Assembly (NCBI GenBank): GCA_964360635.1
Contig: CAYHXO010000018.1
Location: forward strand, 1 to 38,694
Source of the DNA: CALRGE01 sp964360635
Lineage (GTDB): Bacteria; Patescibacteriota; Gracilibacteria; UBA1369; 2-02-FULL-48-14
DNA: 38,694 bases
Direction of reading: 5' to 3'
Each line of letters opens with the position of its first letter. Position 1 is the first letter of the stretch. A program made the position numbers and the translations under genes. The notes beneath the pieces were generated by a model, which was not told the origin of the DNA, searched no databases, and saw nothing but the letters and a program-made list of their open reading frames with translations. Positions 29,034 to 37,688 of this stretch are shown here, piece by piece.

Positions 29034-30227
29034 ATGTTCAGAAACTCATCCCCCCAGCACGCATCAGCACGGCAACATACACACAGACAATCAAGCAGTA
29101 GAGCTCCAAAAAGAGGTGTTTCTCGATTAAATCCAGCACTTTTTGTTAAGAAAGCTGAACTTCAAGTGAAAGAAGAAATTTACAAACCTAGTTTCTATTA
29201 CTCCGAAATGGAGGTTCATCCTGTCTTAAAACAGAATATTTTGAGAAAAGGTTACGGTGCTCCGACTCCAATTCAAGATCAAACTATCCCTCATATTATG
29301 TTGGGTAAGGACGTTTTAGGAATTGCAAATACTGGAACAGGTAAAACTGCTGCTTTCTTGATTCCATTGATTCACAAAGTAGTAGCTGATCCAAAAATGC
29401 GAGTGCTTATTTTGACTCCTACTCGTGAACTTGCAACTCAAATTCAAGATGAATTCTTGGCTTTTGCCCGTGATTTACGGCTTTGGTCAGTAGTTTGTGT
29501 GGGTGGACTTTCAATTGGAAGACAAATTGGTGATTTAAGAAGAAATCCTCAATTTTTGATTGCTACTCCGGGCCGACTTATGGATTTGAAAGATAGAAAC
29601 GCAATCAACTTGGCGCAATACACTCACCTTGTTTTAGATGAGGCGGACCGAATGGTAGACATGGGTTTCATCAAACATGTTCGAATGATTTTGGCAGCAA
29701 TGCCAAAAGAACGACAGTCATTATTCTTCAGTGCAACTCTTCCTACTGAAGTTAAAGCCCTAATTCACTCATTCTTAAAAGAACCAATAACTGTTTCCGT
29801 GAAAAAACAGGATACAGCGGCAAATGTTGATCAAGATATTATCAAAATCGGACGAGACGGGAACAAAACAGATGTACTTTTCAATCTTTTGAAACAAAAC
29901 ACAGTATTCACTAAGGTTTTGGTTTTCAGCCGAACAAAGCGTGGAGTTGACCGTATCGAACGTTCACTTAAAGATAAAGGTTACGCTGTGGTTTCAATCC
30001 ACGGTGATAAACCTCAAGCAAAACGTCAAAAAGCTCTCGATCTTTTCAAAGAAAACCGTGCAAAAATCCTAGTAGCGACAGACGTTGCAGCTCGTGGATT
30101 AGATATTCCAAATGTGACTCACGTTATCAACTTCGACGCTCCAGAAAGTTACGAAGATTACGTTCACCGAATCGGCCGAACCGGTCGTGCAGATAAAAAA
30201 GGAATCGCGATTACTTTTGTTGAGTAA
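29034..30227 (+). CDS. DEAD-box RNA helicase
   Basis: 397 aa. Q motif (GYGAPTPIQDQTIP), motif I ANTGTGKTAAF (about 97-107), Ia PTRELATQI, II VLDEADRMVDMG (about 199), III FFSATLP, IV VLVFSRTKRGVDRIE, V VATDVAARGLDIPNVTHVINFD and VI HRIGRTGRA (about 377). It ends 12 residues after motif VI, with no C-terminal RNA-binding extension. The N-terminal 50 residues are basic and low-complexity (SSPQHASARQHTHRQSSS), likely an RNA-binding tail. It remodels RNA or ribosome assembly intermediates. The stop overlaps the convergent lipoprotein gene by 17 bases. Confidence 0.96.
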   Translation: MFRNSSPQHASARQHTHRQSSSRAPKRGVSRLNPALFVKKAELQVKEEIYKPSFYYSEMEVHPVLKQNILRKGYGAPTPIQDQTIPHIMLGKDVLGIANTGTGKTAAFLIPLIHKVVADPKMRVLILTPTRELATQIQDEFLAFARDLRLWSVVCVGGLSIGRQIGDLRRNPQFLIATPGRLMDLKDRNAINLAQYTHLVLDEADRMVDMGFIKHVRMILAAMPKERQSLFFSATLPTEVKALIHSFLKEPITVSVKKQDTAANVDQDIIKIGRDGNKTDVLFNLLKQNTVFTKVLVFSRTKRGVDRIERSLKDKGYAVVSIHGDKPQAKRQKALDLFKENRAKILVATDVAARGLDIPNVTHVINFDAPESYEDYVHRIGRTGRADKKGIAITFVE

Positions 30228-30804
30228 ATTTAAAAGTTTGCAGAACCGAGTCTAGCTTATCCCAGATAGGCTTTTCGTCGATTTCAGTCACAGTTCCAGG
30301 ATCGTAATTTCCGATATTCGTGGTGTGAATAGTCGAACGAAGTTCCAAACATAATTTATCATGCATTGTTCTATAAACTCTTTCTTCATAATGATTTCCA
30401 GCAGCTGCACCAATTTCGGTCCATTTAGTAAAATTAATACCGTTTATTATCTCTTCTCCCTCATCACTAACTCGCTGAATTATAGGGTTAAAACAATCTT
30501 CAGGTTTTTTTGGATAATTTGCTGAAACAGTAAAAGCCGCATCTCCAAAATTTGTATCAGGATAAGCCGAGCCAGATATCATAAGTTCAACAATTTTCTC
30601 CTCTAATCCACCGTATTGTGGCGATCCAAAGTCAAAATCATCTGAATATTTAAATTCAAAGTTATAAGGCAAATATGTGTAAGTTTCTAGAGTTTCCACT
30701 GGAGTTGGAGGCACAACGACAACCGGCGGCTCAACACGAGGTTCAAGCTTAACTGGAGAATTACACGCCGAAAGTAGTACTAAAGCTAAAATTATTTTCT
30801 TCAT
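30211..30804 (-). CDS. Putative lipoprotein with PsbP-like C-terminal part
   Basis: 197 aa from ATG 30804 (MKKIILALVLLSACNSP, lipobox LSAC with Cys14); a longer frame starting at 30822 would bury the signal. A Pro/Val-rich linker (VEPPVVVVPPTPVE) leads to a beta-rich domain: YLPYNFEFKYSDDFDF to LDSVLQTFKFTQ. The layout, a line such as 'Y...YP.dw' near the start and 'l..il.sf.f' at the end, is shared with the lipoprotein at 36756, so the two are probably distant paralogues on the cell surface. Function unknown. Confidence 0.75.
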   Translation of the reverse strand: MKKIILALVLLSACNSPVKLEPRVEPPVVVVPPTPVETLETYTYLPYNFEFKYSDDFDFGSPQYGGLEEKIVELMISGSAYPDTNFGDAAFTVSANYPKKPEDCFNPIIQRVSDEGEEIINGINFTKWTEIGAAAGNHYEERVYRTMHDKLCLELRSTIHTTNIGNYDPGTVTEIDEKPIWDKLDSVLQTFKFTQQK

Positions 30805-30822
30805 ATTCACATCGTACACCAC

Positions 30823-30850
30823 TTACAAAAAATCACACACATTGTATAAT
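30823..30850 (+). promoter_or_regulatory. Promoter of tRNA-Thr gene
   Basis: TTACAA (30823-30828), 16-base spacer, TATAAT (30845-30850), 12 bases before the mature tRNA 5' end. Confidence 0.65.
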
Positions 30851-30862
30851 GGCAGACAATAA

Positions 30863-30938
30863 GCCATCTTAGCTCAGTTGGTAGAGCAGAACATTCGTAA
30901 TGTTAAGGTCGCCAGTTCAACTCTGGCAGGTGGCTCCA
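30863..30938 (+). tRNA. tRNA-Thr (anticodon CGT)
   Basis: Full cloverleaf: acceptor GCCATCT/AGGTGGC (one G-T), D-arm GCTC-AGTTGGTA-GAGC, anticodon stem around loop TTCGTAA (CGT), variable loop AGGTC, T-arm GCCAG-TTCAACT-CTGGC, discriminator T and encoded CCA (30936-30938). The first anticodon-stem pair is G-A, a mismatch. It reads ACG codons. Confidence 0.96.
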
Positions 30939-31044
30939 GGTTCTACGATTTTTTGTGATGATTATTGCGAATTACGAGTGCACACTCACCTACGCAAATG
31001 TCTAGCTCATTTGCGCTTTTTACTCTGTTAAATTCGTGTATTTT

Positions 31045-31053
31045 TGCTATACT
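31045..31053 (+). promoter_or_regulatory. Extended -10 promoter of HNH-like gene
   Basis: TTGCTATACT gives TG-N-TATACT, an extended -10 element, with a weak -35 (TGTTAA) 16 bases upstream. The start codon is at 31078. Confidence 0.45.
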
Positions 31054-31077
31054 TTTTTTAATTTAACCCACAAAAAA

Positions 31078-31875
31078 ATGAACGATAAAGAACTATTGGA
31101 GGCCGCTGAATTATATGGCAAAAAATTATTGCACTGGAGATATAAATTTACCGGCCTACTTGCGGAGATTAACAAACGTAAACTGTATGAAAAGAAAAAC
31201 TGCAGTTCTATTTTCGAATTCGCAGCAAAGTTTGGCGGATTATCTGAAGAACAAGTTAGAAGAGCACTAAATTTAGACAAGAAGTTTGAGAGTTTACCTA
31301 AACTGAAAGAACTTTTATCATCCGGTGAAGTAAGTATTAATAAGTTATTAAGAATTGCTGCTATTGCAACACCGGAAAATGAAGAAAAACTTGTGAATGC
31401 AACTAAGATACTAAGCAACCGAGCTATTGAAACTTTTGTGAGAGATGAAAAAGAGAATGGCTTAGATAAGCCACAAATCGAAGTAAAAAGTGTGCACGTG
31501 CACGGATTAGAACTTAACGAAGAAGTACGTCAACGTCTGACAGAGCTTCAAACGAAAGGAATCGACATCAACGAGTTAATCACAGCCGCGCTTAACAAAC
31601 GAGAAGAAGAAATTGCAGAAGAGAAAGCGATACCAGTTGGACCTGCAACTTCTCGCCCTGTTCCAGCAAAAACAAAGAAATTAAACAAGAAAGAATTTGG
31701 CACAAAATGCTCAATTACAACCTGTAAAAAGCCATCCGTTGTTATCCACCACACTCAAACTTTCGCGCTTTCACACAGGCACGATCCAAACTATCTTGCT
31801 CCACTCTGCAAAGAACACCATGAGATTGCGCATTCGATTAACCTGAAGGTTATGGAAAAAAGGTTTTCCGGGTAA
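31078..31875 (+). CDS. HNH endonuclease-like protein
   Basis: 265 aa from ATG 31078 (MNDKELLEAAELYGKKLL); the upstream in-frame extension covers the promoter. The N-terminal 170 residues are helical (CSSIFEFAAKFGGLSEEQVRRALNLDKKF) and resemble DNA-binding regions of DUF222-like HNH proteins. The C-terminal domain has a zinc pair in KCSITTCKKPS, then IHHTQTFALSHRHDPNYLAPLCKEHHEIAH, which gives the HH, N and H of an HNH site. It may be a solitary mobile-type nuclease. It lies directly after the tRNA-Thr gene, a common target for insertion. Confidence 0.78.
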   Translation: MNDKELLEAAELYGKKLLHWRYKFTGLLAEINKRKLYEKKNCSSIFEFAAKFGGLSEEQVRRALNLDKKFESLPKLKELLSSGEVSINKLLRIAAIATPENEEKLVNATKILSNRAIETFVRDEKENGLDKPQIEVKSVHVHGLELNEEVRQRLTELQTKGIDINELITAALNKREEEIAEEKAIPVGPATSRPVPAKTKKLNKKEFGTKCSITTCKKPSVVIHHTQTFALSHRHDPNYLAPLCKEHHEIAHSINLKVMEKRFSG

Positions 31876-31909
31876 AGCCTTTCCAAATCATAAGAAATAT
31901 GTTTATATC

Positions 31910-32026
31910 ATGCACATGAAAGAAAATTTAGTTTTAATTAGTGAATCAGAAATAATTGAGGTGACTCCATCCATTCAGAAACAAATGGACAAAATCGCAG
32001 ATTTATTTCTGAAAACAAAAAAATGA
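31910..32026 (+). CDS. Small ORF of 38 aa coupled to methyltransferase
   Basis: ATG 31910 (or 31916) to TGA 32024-32026. The peptide (MHMKENLVLISESEIIEV... KIADLFLKTKK) is charged, soluble and helical at the C-terminus. Its stop overlaps the start of the RlmK-like gene as ATGA, typical of real translational coupling in this window. It could be a leader peptide or a small protein; no family recognised. Confidence 0.5.
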   Translation: MHMKENLVLISESEIIEVTPSIQKQMDKIADLFLKTKK

Positions 32027-32898
32027 AATCCGCACTCCAAGCTTCACTCGCCCGCCTCAAACCATACCTCGAAAAAAATCAAATTGAGGCATACAGACTT
32101 TATAATTGTGAGGAATTTCCGCTCGCAATTGATATCTATAAAGATAAAGCGGTCATTCACATGTTTGCAGATATTCCGGCTGACATGATTGAAGAAATTG
32201 AAGCCGAGCTCAAAGATCTTCTTCAAATCACCGAGTTTTTCTACAAGGATAGAAGTGGTAGAGGCGCGGGTGTTCCAGCCGGTGAATCACCCAAAGTAGA
32301 AACCACCGTCGAAGAATACGGTCACAAATTTCTACTAAATCTTTCAGATTACCTCGACACAGGACTTTTCCTAGACCACCGAGAAACGCGCCACTACATC
32401 GAATCAATGAGCAAAGATAAAATAGTACTTAACACATTCGCCTATACAGGATCATTCTCAATTTATGCCGCAGCAGGTGGAGCCACAAAAACTCACAGTG
32501 TTGATCTTTCAAAAACTTACTGTGAATGGATTAAACGAAACCTTGCGCTTAACGAGCAAAGTGAAGAAAAAAACTGGGTCTATAAAATGGATACACTTGA
32601 ATTTTTCAGATATGCAAAACGGAAAAAACTCGATTTCGATATCATAATTATCGATCCGCCGACTTTTAGTAAAAACAAAGGCGACACTTTCTCGGTGGCG
32701 CGCGACTACCCTGCCCTATTAAACGCGGCGCTGGAATTACTAAGACCGGATGGCATTATTCTATTCTCAAATAACTGTCGTGATTTTATGATGGATAAGA
32801 AAAAACTTCTACCATGTAAAATTACAGAAGAAACCAAGTGGATTGCTCCTGATTTTGCGAATGCGAATTTACATCGCTGCTGGATTATCCAAAGATAG
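32023..32898 (+). CDS. RlmK-like SAM-dependent rRNA methyltransferase
   Basis: 291 aa. LLNLSDYLDTGLFLDHRETRHYI is the entry signature of the RlmI/RlmK group, followed by SAM motif VLNTFAYTGSFSIYAAAGGA, acidic VDLSKTYCEWIKRNLALN and the catalytic loop IIIDPPTFSKNKGDTFSVARDY, closest in style to the C-terminal half of RlmKL (m7G2069 of 23S rRNA in E. coli). It lacks the THUMP/RlmL half. It probably methylates 23S rRNA, target base uncertain. Its end overlaps the next minus-strand gene by 14 bases. Confidence 0.88.
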   Translation: MKSALQASLARLKPYLEKNQIEAYRLYNCEEFPLAIDIYKDKAVIHMFADIPADMIEEIEAELKDLLQITEFFYKDRSGRGAGVPAGESPKVETTVEEYGHKFLLNLSDYLDTGLFLDHRETRHYIESMSKDKIVLNTFAYTGSFSIYAAAGGATKTHSVDLSKTYCEWIKRNLALNEQSEEKNWVYKMDTLEFFRYAKRKKLDFDIIIIDPPTFSKNKGDTFSVARDYPALLNAALELLRPDGIILFSNNCRDFMMDKKKLLPCKITEETKWIAPDFANANLHRCWIIQR

Positions 32899-33472
32899 AT
32901 TTCTGCAAATGTTCTTTCAAAAGCTCAACTCGATTGTAATAACCAGTCAACCAATCTGCAACAACCATAAGTTTTTGCTTATTTTTTGTGACAAGAATCA
33001 CCATATCAACTCTCGGCGTACCACTATGATAAATATACATTGATTCGATTTCTTTTTTCTCAACACATTCGATACCAACATTATGATCGTTCGACATAAT
33101 GTAAGCCGAAGACACCCATAAACCAAACTTTCTTTCACCAGAAGCAATTTTCTCATTCAGTTTTTTATATTTTCTCACAAATAAATAGATTATTGACTGC
33201 ATTCCGGCAACAAAAAGAAAAATCAACAGAGCAATGAAAAATCCTTCGCTTCTAAATTCTTTTGTTAAGCTTGAGTAAGAAACTCCAAGAAATAGAATGA
33301 GAGCAGCAATTGTGAATGGTAAAAACATGTAAAAAGCTACATTAATCAAACTCTGAGGATTCATTGAACTACGAACATACCAAACATCTTTTCGCTCGTT
33401 CGGTTTAAAATGTGATCCCAAGAGCTCCTGCATTTCTTTCGGCAAATCTTTTTCTTTTCTAATGATACTCAT
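32885..33472 (-). CDS. Membrane protein with two helices and PH-like tail
   Basis: 195 aa. Two membrane segments (INVAFYMFLPFTIAALILFLG and FFIALLIFLFVAGMQSIIYLF) separated by a short charged loop, then a cytosolic beta-rich C-terminal region (FGLWVSSAYIMSNDHNVGIECVEKKEIESMYIYH) that resembles bacterial PH/YdbS-type domains. No known function. Follows the 416-aa gene by about 21 bases, so likely co-transcribed. Confidence 0.7.
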   Translation of the reverse strand: MSIIRKEKDLPKEMQELLGSHFKPNERKDVWYVRSSMNPQSLINVAFYMFLPFTIAALILFLGVSYSSLTKEFRSEGFFIALLIFLFVAGMQSIIYLFVRKYKKLNEKIASGERKFGLWVSSAYIMSNDHNVGIECVEKKEIESMYIYHSGTPRVDMVILVTKNKQKLMVVADWLTGYYNRVELLKEHLQKSIFG

Positions 33473-33493
33473 TTTATATTTTCATGATTAAGA

Positions 33494-34744
33494 TTATTGT
33501 TTATCAGGATCATACGCCTTAGGATCTGGTTTCGTCATACAAAACTGTTCTCTCATAGAAACTCCGGTTGGTTCAGTCTCGGGAATAGGATCAAAACGCT
33601 GTTCCCAACCCGGCTCTGCAATTACTTCTCCTGATTTACCCACATAACCTTCGGTAGGGTCGAATCTAAATTTATCCGGTACTCTTTCAGCCGCAATTTT
33701 CAATCTAACAGGAGTTTGAGTAGGAACCGGCTCAGGCTTTCTTTTACGCCCAAGTATTTTCACCATTTGTCTTTTAAATCGATCAGCAACAAGTAAACCC
33801 AATTCAAAACTGAAAAGATGTTCTGGCAACTCACTGAGTTTTAATATTTTTCTAACCTCTGTACTAAACTCCGCCAAAATTAGATCTAAATCCTCAGAGG
33901 GCGATTCAAGTGTTTCCATTTCTCTAAGTTGCATCACCGGCATAATAGCAGTTCGAGGTGGAAGTGCCCTCATCTTACTCATAATTTTCTCCACTTCTGT
34001 AAGCTCCGATGCCAAAGTAGCTTTTTCTTGAATATGCTCCCTTTCATCATAATAAAAGCCAGCTGAATCCATAGTCACACCCGAAGTTGCATCATTCGAC
34101 AATGACATAAGTCTGTTAAAGGCTTTACGCTCTTCATTTTTATGACTATCCGGAAAAATGAGTGAAAATTGATTTACATCAGGCGCGCCTAAACGCTTTA
34201 AATAATCCTCCGCTCCTTCTGGATCTCGAATAGCAAAACGACTCAAAGCAGACTTCAAAACCTGAAAAATCTGATTTGGCCTTGCACGTTCATTACAAGA
34301 TTCATTTAACCCTTGAAGGATTTGCATCATAGCTCCAGCACCAATAGTTACTTCACCTAATTTCATTGAATCCAATACATGTTGCAAATAAGCGCCCCTA
34401 TCCTGATGTGCCCTTTCTATTATTGAATTGAATCTTTCACATAATTTTCTATTATTATCTATTTTATAATCCAGCTGTCGAAGTCTTGACTTGGCATTTC
34501 TCCTCCTAAGTGTCAAAGCCTCATCCGGTTCAAGATTTTTTCGCGCAGTATTAGTTTCTAAAGCTGCCTTTATTGTCTCATCATCACCTAAATATTCTCG
34601 TCCCAATAATTTTTTTAACCGCGCGCCGGCATACATTTCTAAAGGCAATATAGTTAAAACATCCCCAGTACGACGTGACAAAATATCTACTTCTTTATCT
34701 CCATCATACATAGATTGGAAATGAGTAGGATTTGTTTCACTCAT
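33494..34744 (-). CDS. Unknown 416-aa soluble protein
   Basis: No recognised family. Soluble and helical, with no signal peptide or membrane segment. It contains many charged helices (ETNTARKNLEPDEALTLRRRNAKSRLRQLD) and a Pro-rich C-terminal tail (EPVPTQTPVRLK and RFDPIPETEPTGVSMREQF). It starts 9 bases after the stop of the lipoprotein gene and so belongs to the same run of minus-strand genes. Confidence 0.68.
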   Translation of the reverse strand: MSETNPTHFQSMYDGDKEVDILSRRTGDVLTILPLEMYAGARLKKLLGREYLGDDETIKAALETNTARKNLEPDEALTLRRRNAKSRLRQLDYKIDNNRKLCERFNSIIERAHQDRGAYLQHVLDSMKLGEVTIGAGAMMQILQGLNESCNERARPNQIFQVLKSALSRFAIRDPEGAEDYLKRLGAPDVNQFSLIFPDSHKNEERKAFNRLMSLSNDATSGVTMDSAGFYYDEREHIQEKATLASELTEVEKIMSKMRALPPRTAIMPVMQLREMETLESPSEDLDLILAEFSTEVRKILKLSELPEHLFSFELGLLVADRFKRQMVKILGRKRKPEPVPTQTPVRLKIAAERVPDKFRFDPTEGYVGKSGEVIAEPGWEQRFDPIPETEPTGVSMREQFCMTKPDPKAYDPDKQ

Positions 34745-34753
34745 ATTGAATTA

Positions 34754-36088
34754 TTATTTATAGTTTGACACTGTATCACACTCTTTCGAATCTTTCACAT
34801 AATTTTCAGGAATATAATAAGAAGTACATTTCTCAGCAGTCCATTGATAAAGAAGTTCATCAACAACACCTGCAAAAGAATATCTGAAAGTTAAAAGGCG
34901 GCCTTCCCCACTTCCTCCACCTGAGTCATCAGCAGTATCCAAAACCAAACTCTCCTTTTCTAAATATAAGCCAATCGGATTGTAATTTTCTTGTGGAATT
35001 TCAAAAAAAACTTCAAATGGCCCATTTACATTTTGATATAGAAGACCGGACCAAGCCTTGTTCCCACTCGATTCCCAATCTCGAACAGTTGATAAGGCTG
35101 TCCAATTATTTGGCTGACTAACAAAAGCAAAATACATATCTCCTATAAAATAACAGTCAGTGATTTGATCAGGATGAACATTTTCAATAGGATTTTTCTC
35201 AAGATTAGCTTTCACTTCTTCAACTCCACATTTCCCCCAATCCTCATCAACATATGCAGAGAAATCTATGTTTTTTGGGCTGTCCGATTCCAATTGTGAA
35301 AATAACTCAATCGATTTTAACTCTGAATTATCTTCATTCAACTCTCCACATCCAAGTTCATCTGGAATAAATGGAGTCACTTTATATTCCAAAGTTACAC
35401 CTTCAATTTTCAACAAATGATAATTTGAATTAGGCTCTTCAAGAAGAGTTGATACACTTCCATCCTCAATATCTTTTAAGACAATTTTCCCATTATTATT
35501 GTCAGTCGGGCCACAAAATGAAGGGGATTCTAAACTATTTTCAGTATAAATAACATAATCATAATCTGTAGTAAAAAGAGCATCATCAGTAGCCAAGCTT
35601 TCCACATCACCACCTTCAGCTGAGATAGTAAAATAACTATATGATGAGCTAGGCTCAGATCCACAAGAACTTGGGTTTAGTTTTTCAAGAATAATTTCTT
35701 TATCATTAGCAGACCATGCAATTGGTAGATGTACCATCCGACAACCACCTGCTTCTGCAATAGGTATAAAACTCAATTTTTTCCCTGAAGATTCACTATA
35801 AATATTTCTCACATCTCCTGATTCTAAATCTTTAATAAAAATATTATAGTCCCATTCTGAACAAGGCTGTCCAACTACATGTTTATCCTCTAAATAGCTT
35901 GAAAAATTTTCCGCCTTCGTAATGCACTCACTCATCTCAGTGTAAACGATTTCTTCTTTATTATTTGAATAAATTGAATTCAAAATTACAAAACCATCAT
36001 TTGGCGCAGAAAGTTGCGAGACTTTTGGTTCAGCAACACAGGCTGTGAGAAATAAAAATGTACCTGCAATGAAAAGTATTTTTTTCAT
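34754..36088 (-). CDS. Putative lipoprotein, beta-propeller-like repeats
   Basis: 444 aa. Signal MKKILFIAGTFLFLTAC with lipobox LTAC (Cys17). The mature part is beta-rich, with recurring acidic blocks such as YNIFIKDLESGDVRNIYSES, GKIVLKDIEDGSVSTLLEEP and WSANDKEIILEKLNPSS, which look like TolB/WD-type blades (the IxLxDLxSG pattern). A long Ser/Asp-rich stretch lies near EDNSELKSIELFSQLESDSPK. Likely exposed on the outside of the membrane; ligand unknown. Confidence 0.7.
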   Translation of the reverse strand: MKKILFIAGTFLFLTACVAEPKVSQLSAPNDGFVILNSIYSNNKEEIVYTEMSECITKAENFSSYLEDKHVVGQPCSEWDYNIFIKDLESGDVRNIYSESSGKKLSFIPIAEAGGCRMVHLPIAWSANDKEIILEKLNPSSCGSEPSSSYSYFTISAEGGDVESLATDDALFTTDYDYVIYTENSLESPSFCGPTDNNNGKIVLKDIEDGSVSTLLEEPNSNYHLLKIEGVTLEYKVTPFIPDELGCGELNEDNSELKSIELFSQLESDSPKNIDFSAYVDEDWGKCGVEEVKANLEKNPIENVHPDQITDCYFIGDMYFAFVSQPNNWTALSTVRDWESSGNKAWSGLLYQNVNGPFEVFFEIPQENYNPIGLYLEKESLVLDTADDSGGGSGEGRLLTFRYSFAGVVDELLYQWTAEKCTSYYIPENYVKDSKECDTVSNYK

Positions 36089-36203
36089 AATTAATAAACC
36101 AAGTAAGAAACCGTTAAACTCTAATCTCCTTTAGAGGAATGAGCAATCTAGATTTTTAGTAGAAATTTGACTCTAAATATTGTGAATAGTAGAATCCTAA
36201 TCG

Positions 36204-36260
36204 GTACCATTGTTAGGTACTTTTCGGGGATTTCCCGCGACCCTCTCAGAAATGGGAGGG
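36204..36260. terminator. Cluster of three hairpins after the MazF-like gene
   Basis: GTACC-N7-GGTAC (36204-36220) with a T-run after it on the plus strand, CGGGG-AT-TTCCCG around 36225-36237, and CCCTC-N10-GAGGG (36241-36260). On the minus strand these follow the MazF-like stop by a few bases. They are the most GC-rich intergenic bases in this part and probably terminate the toxin transcript. Confidence 0.5.
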
Positions 36261-36267
36261 GATATTT

Positions 36268-36660
36268 TTAATGATAAAGTGACCTAAATCCAGTTTTAAC
36301 TCGCTTAAAATCTAACTCATCAAGTTGGCCAAGTTTTCTATGGAGCCTTCTATAATCAATTGCACGAGATTGATGCAAGCAAGCAAACATTTCCTTACCA
36401 TCCTGTTTAATATTCACATACCAGTTGCCTGCTCTTATTTGAGTAGTTAGAGGAATTACAAAATAAAAACTATGAGATAACTTTCTAAAAACAATTATAG
36501 GTCTAGAAAAATATTGACTTTTCCCACTAATCTCAGCGCCAATATTCTCTCCAATACTAGCCCACCATATTTCACCCTCGGAAACATGTGGAGCTTGATG
36601 GATTATGGCATCCAGCCTTACTTTGAGACCTATCCACTCCAGGAACCTTTTTATATGCAT
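36268..36660 (-). CDS. MazF/PemK-type endoribonuclease toxin, orphan
   Basis: 130 aa. From about residue 28: SEGEIWWASIGENIGAEISGKSQYFSRPIIVFRKLSHSFYFVIPLTT, the PemK/MazF beta-barrel signature (GEI.W...G.N.G.E..GK...RP.iv). The C-terminal LGQLDELDFKRVKTGFRSL is also family-like. A 27-residue extension precedes the domain. MazF-type toxins cut mRNA at short motifs; no antitoxin gene flanks it, and the orphan Phd-like antitoxin is 14 kb away and of another class. Tandem TTCAGG boxes lie 48-69 bases upstream of its start. Confidence 0.88.
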   Translation of the reverse strand: MHIKRFLEWIGLKVRLDAIIHQAPHVSEGEIWWASIGENIGAEISGKSQYFSRPIIVFRKLSHSFYFVIPLTTQIRAGNWYVNIKQDGKEMFACLHQSRAIDYRRLHRKLGQLDELDFKRVKTGFRSLYH

Positions 36661-36707
36661 GGTTTTACTTAAGAACCATCATTCTATAATAATGAGCAAT
36701 CAAAAGT

Positions 36708-36729
36708 CCTGAATTAAACCTGAATTTTT
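36708..36729 (-). promoter_or_regulatory. Tandem 11-bp TTCAGG boxes, copy C
   Basis: Minus strand AAAAATTCAGG then TTTAATTCAGG, adjacent. The second TTCAGG is followed by 16 bases and TATTAT, so the boxes cover the -35 of the mazF-like gene, at a distance from the ATG within one base of copy B. Confidence 0.5.
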
Positions 36730-36755
36730 CTAAATTAGCTGGTGTTTTTTTAAAA

Positions 36756-37322
36756 TTATTTCTTAAAATGTATAGACTCTAAAACCTGTTTAATTAAATC
36801 CTGATTTACTTCTGCCAAACCTGCCGAAACTTCAATTGTCATGTAGTGATCATCCATTGTAGAAACAACATAGTCTTTACTATCACATCCGGTTTCCCAT
36901 CCTAAGCTATCCACTTGATAAGCGTCTTTACCTCCAATCGTTGTTTTAACAAGTTCACCAGACCACTTTCCTAATTGCGGCTCCATACCTGCATATGCCC
37001 ATTCTGACTTCACCATTGTTTTAAAAGAAGGACCGATTAAAAAATCAGTGTCATACCAATAAGCAGTATCAATTGCTACATGAATCATCTCATCAGGACA
37101 AGCCGGCGAATCAACAGAAATATTATAAAAATCAGTTCTAATCCCGGTTGCCGGACCACCTGTTCCCTGCTGTTCTTCATCCATTTCCCAATCTGAAGGA
37201 TAGTGAAGAGAATACAAATCATTTTCATAAATTTCCCAACCTTCTTGAACTGGCATTTTTTCACCAGCTTTATTACAAGCTATTAAAAGCAGGGTAAGTC
37301 CAATTAAAAGTATTTTTTTCAT
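36756..37322 (-). CDS. Putative lipoprotein, PsbP-like
   Basis: 188 aa. Signal MKKILLIGLTLLLIAC with lipobox LIAC (Cys16). The mature domain has NDLYSLHYPSDWEMDEEQQG, typical of PsbP-like surface domains (y...f.ypp.w), and ends with QVLESIHFKK, the usual final strand. Likely membrane-anchored outside the cell. It resembles the lipoprotein at 30211 in layout. Function unknown. Confidence 0.75.
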   Translation of the reverse strand: MKKILLIGLTLLLIACNKAGEKMPVQEGWEIYENDLYSLHYPSDWEMDEEQQGTGGPATGIRTDFYNISVDSPACPDEMIHVAIDTAYWYDTDFLIGPSFKTMVKSEWAYAGMEPQLGKWSGELVKTTIGGKDAYQVDSLGWETGCDSKDYVVSTMDDHYMTIEVSAGLAEVNQDLIKQVLESIHFKK

Positions 37323-37370
37323 AGAAAATTAATCATGTGCGATCTGATTTTTTTGGCTGTCCAGTGTGGC

Positions 37371-37565
37371 TTATGCCACAAAAATCTGTATATTATCACA
37401 ACTAATACACCTACGTGCCTTTAGTTTATCGCCCAAAGTAAACTGCTTTTTAAGCCAAGTGGAATCGTCTTTTAGGTAAACCAAGCCTTGTGATCTTAAC
37501 TGTCCCCATTCAAAAGTTTCATCACTACAAACTGGACATGATTTCTGTTGTTTTTTAGAATTCAT
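37371..37565 (-). CDS. Small zinc-ribbon protein
   Basis: 64 aa from ATG 37565 (a TTG at 37586 is less likely). CPVC near the N-terminus and CISC near the C-terminus form a four-Cys zinc ribbon (SCPVCSDETFEWGQLRSQGLVYL ... ARRCISCDNIQIFV). The pattern resembles small prokaryotic zinc-ribbon proteins of unknown role. A hairpin TGTGGC-TTAT-GCCACA covers the stop codon. Confidence 0.7.
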   Translation of the reverse strand: MNSKKQQKSCPVCSDETFEWGQLRSQGLVYLKDDSTWLKKQFTLGDKLKARRCISCDNIQIFVA

Positions 37566-37688
37566 GAAAAAAGTTAAACCAGACAAACAGTACTCGAATA
37601 TATTCTTTGATGCAAATTGGCTGCATCAATCAATTTATCTCTAAAGATCAAATATGCATCATATCTCAAAACCTGTTATTGTACAAAT

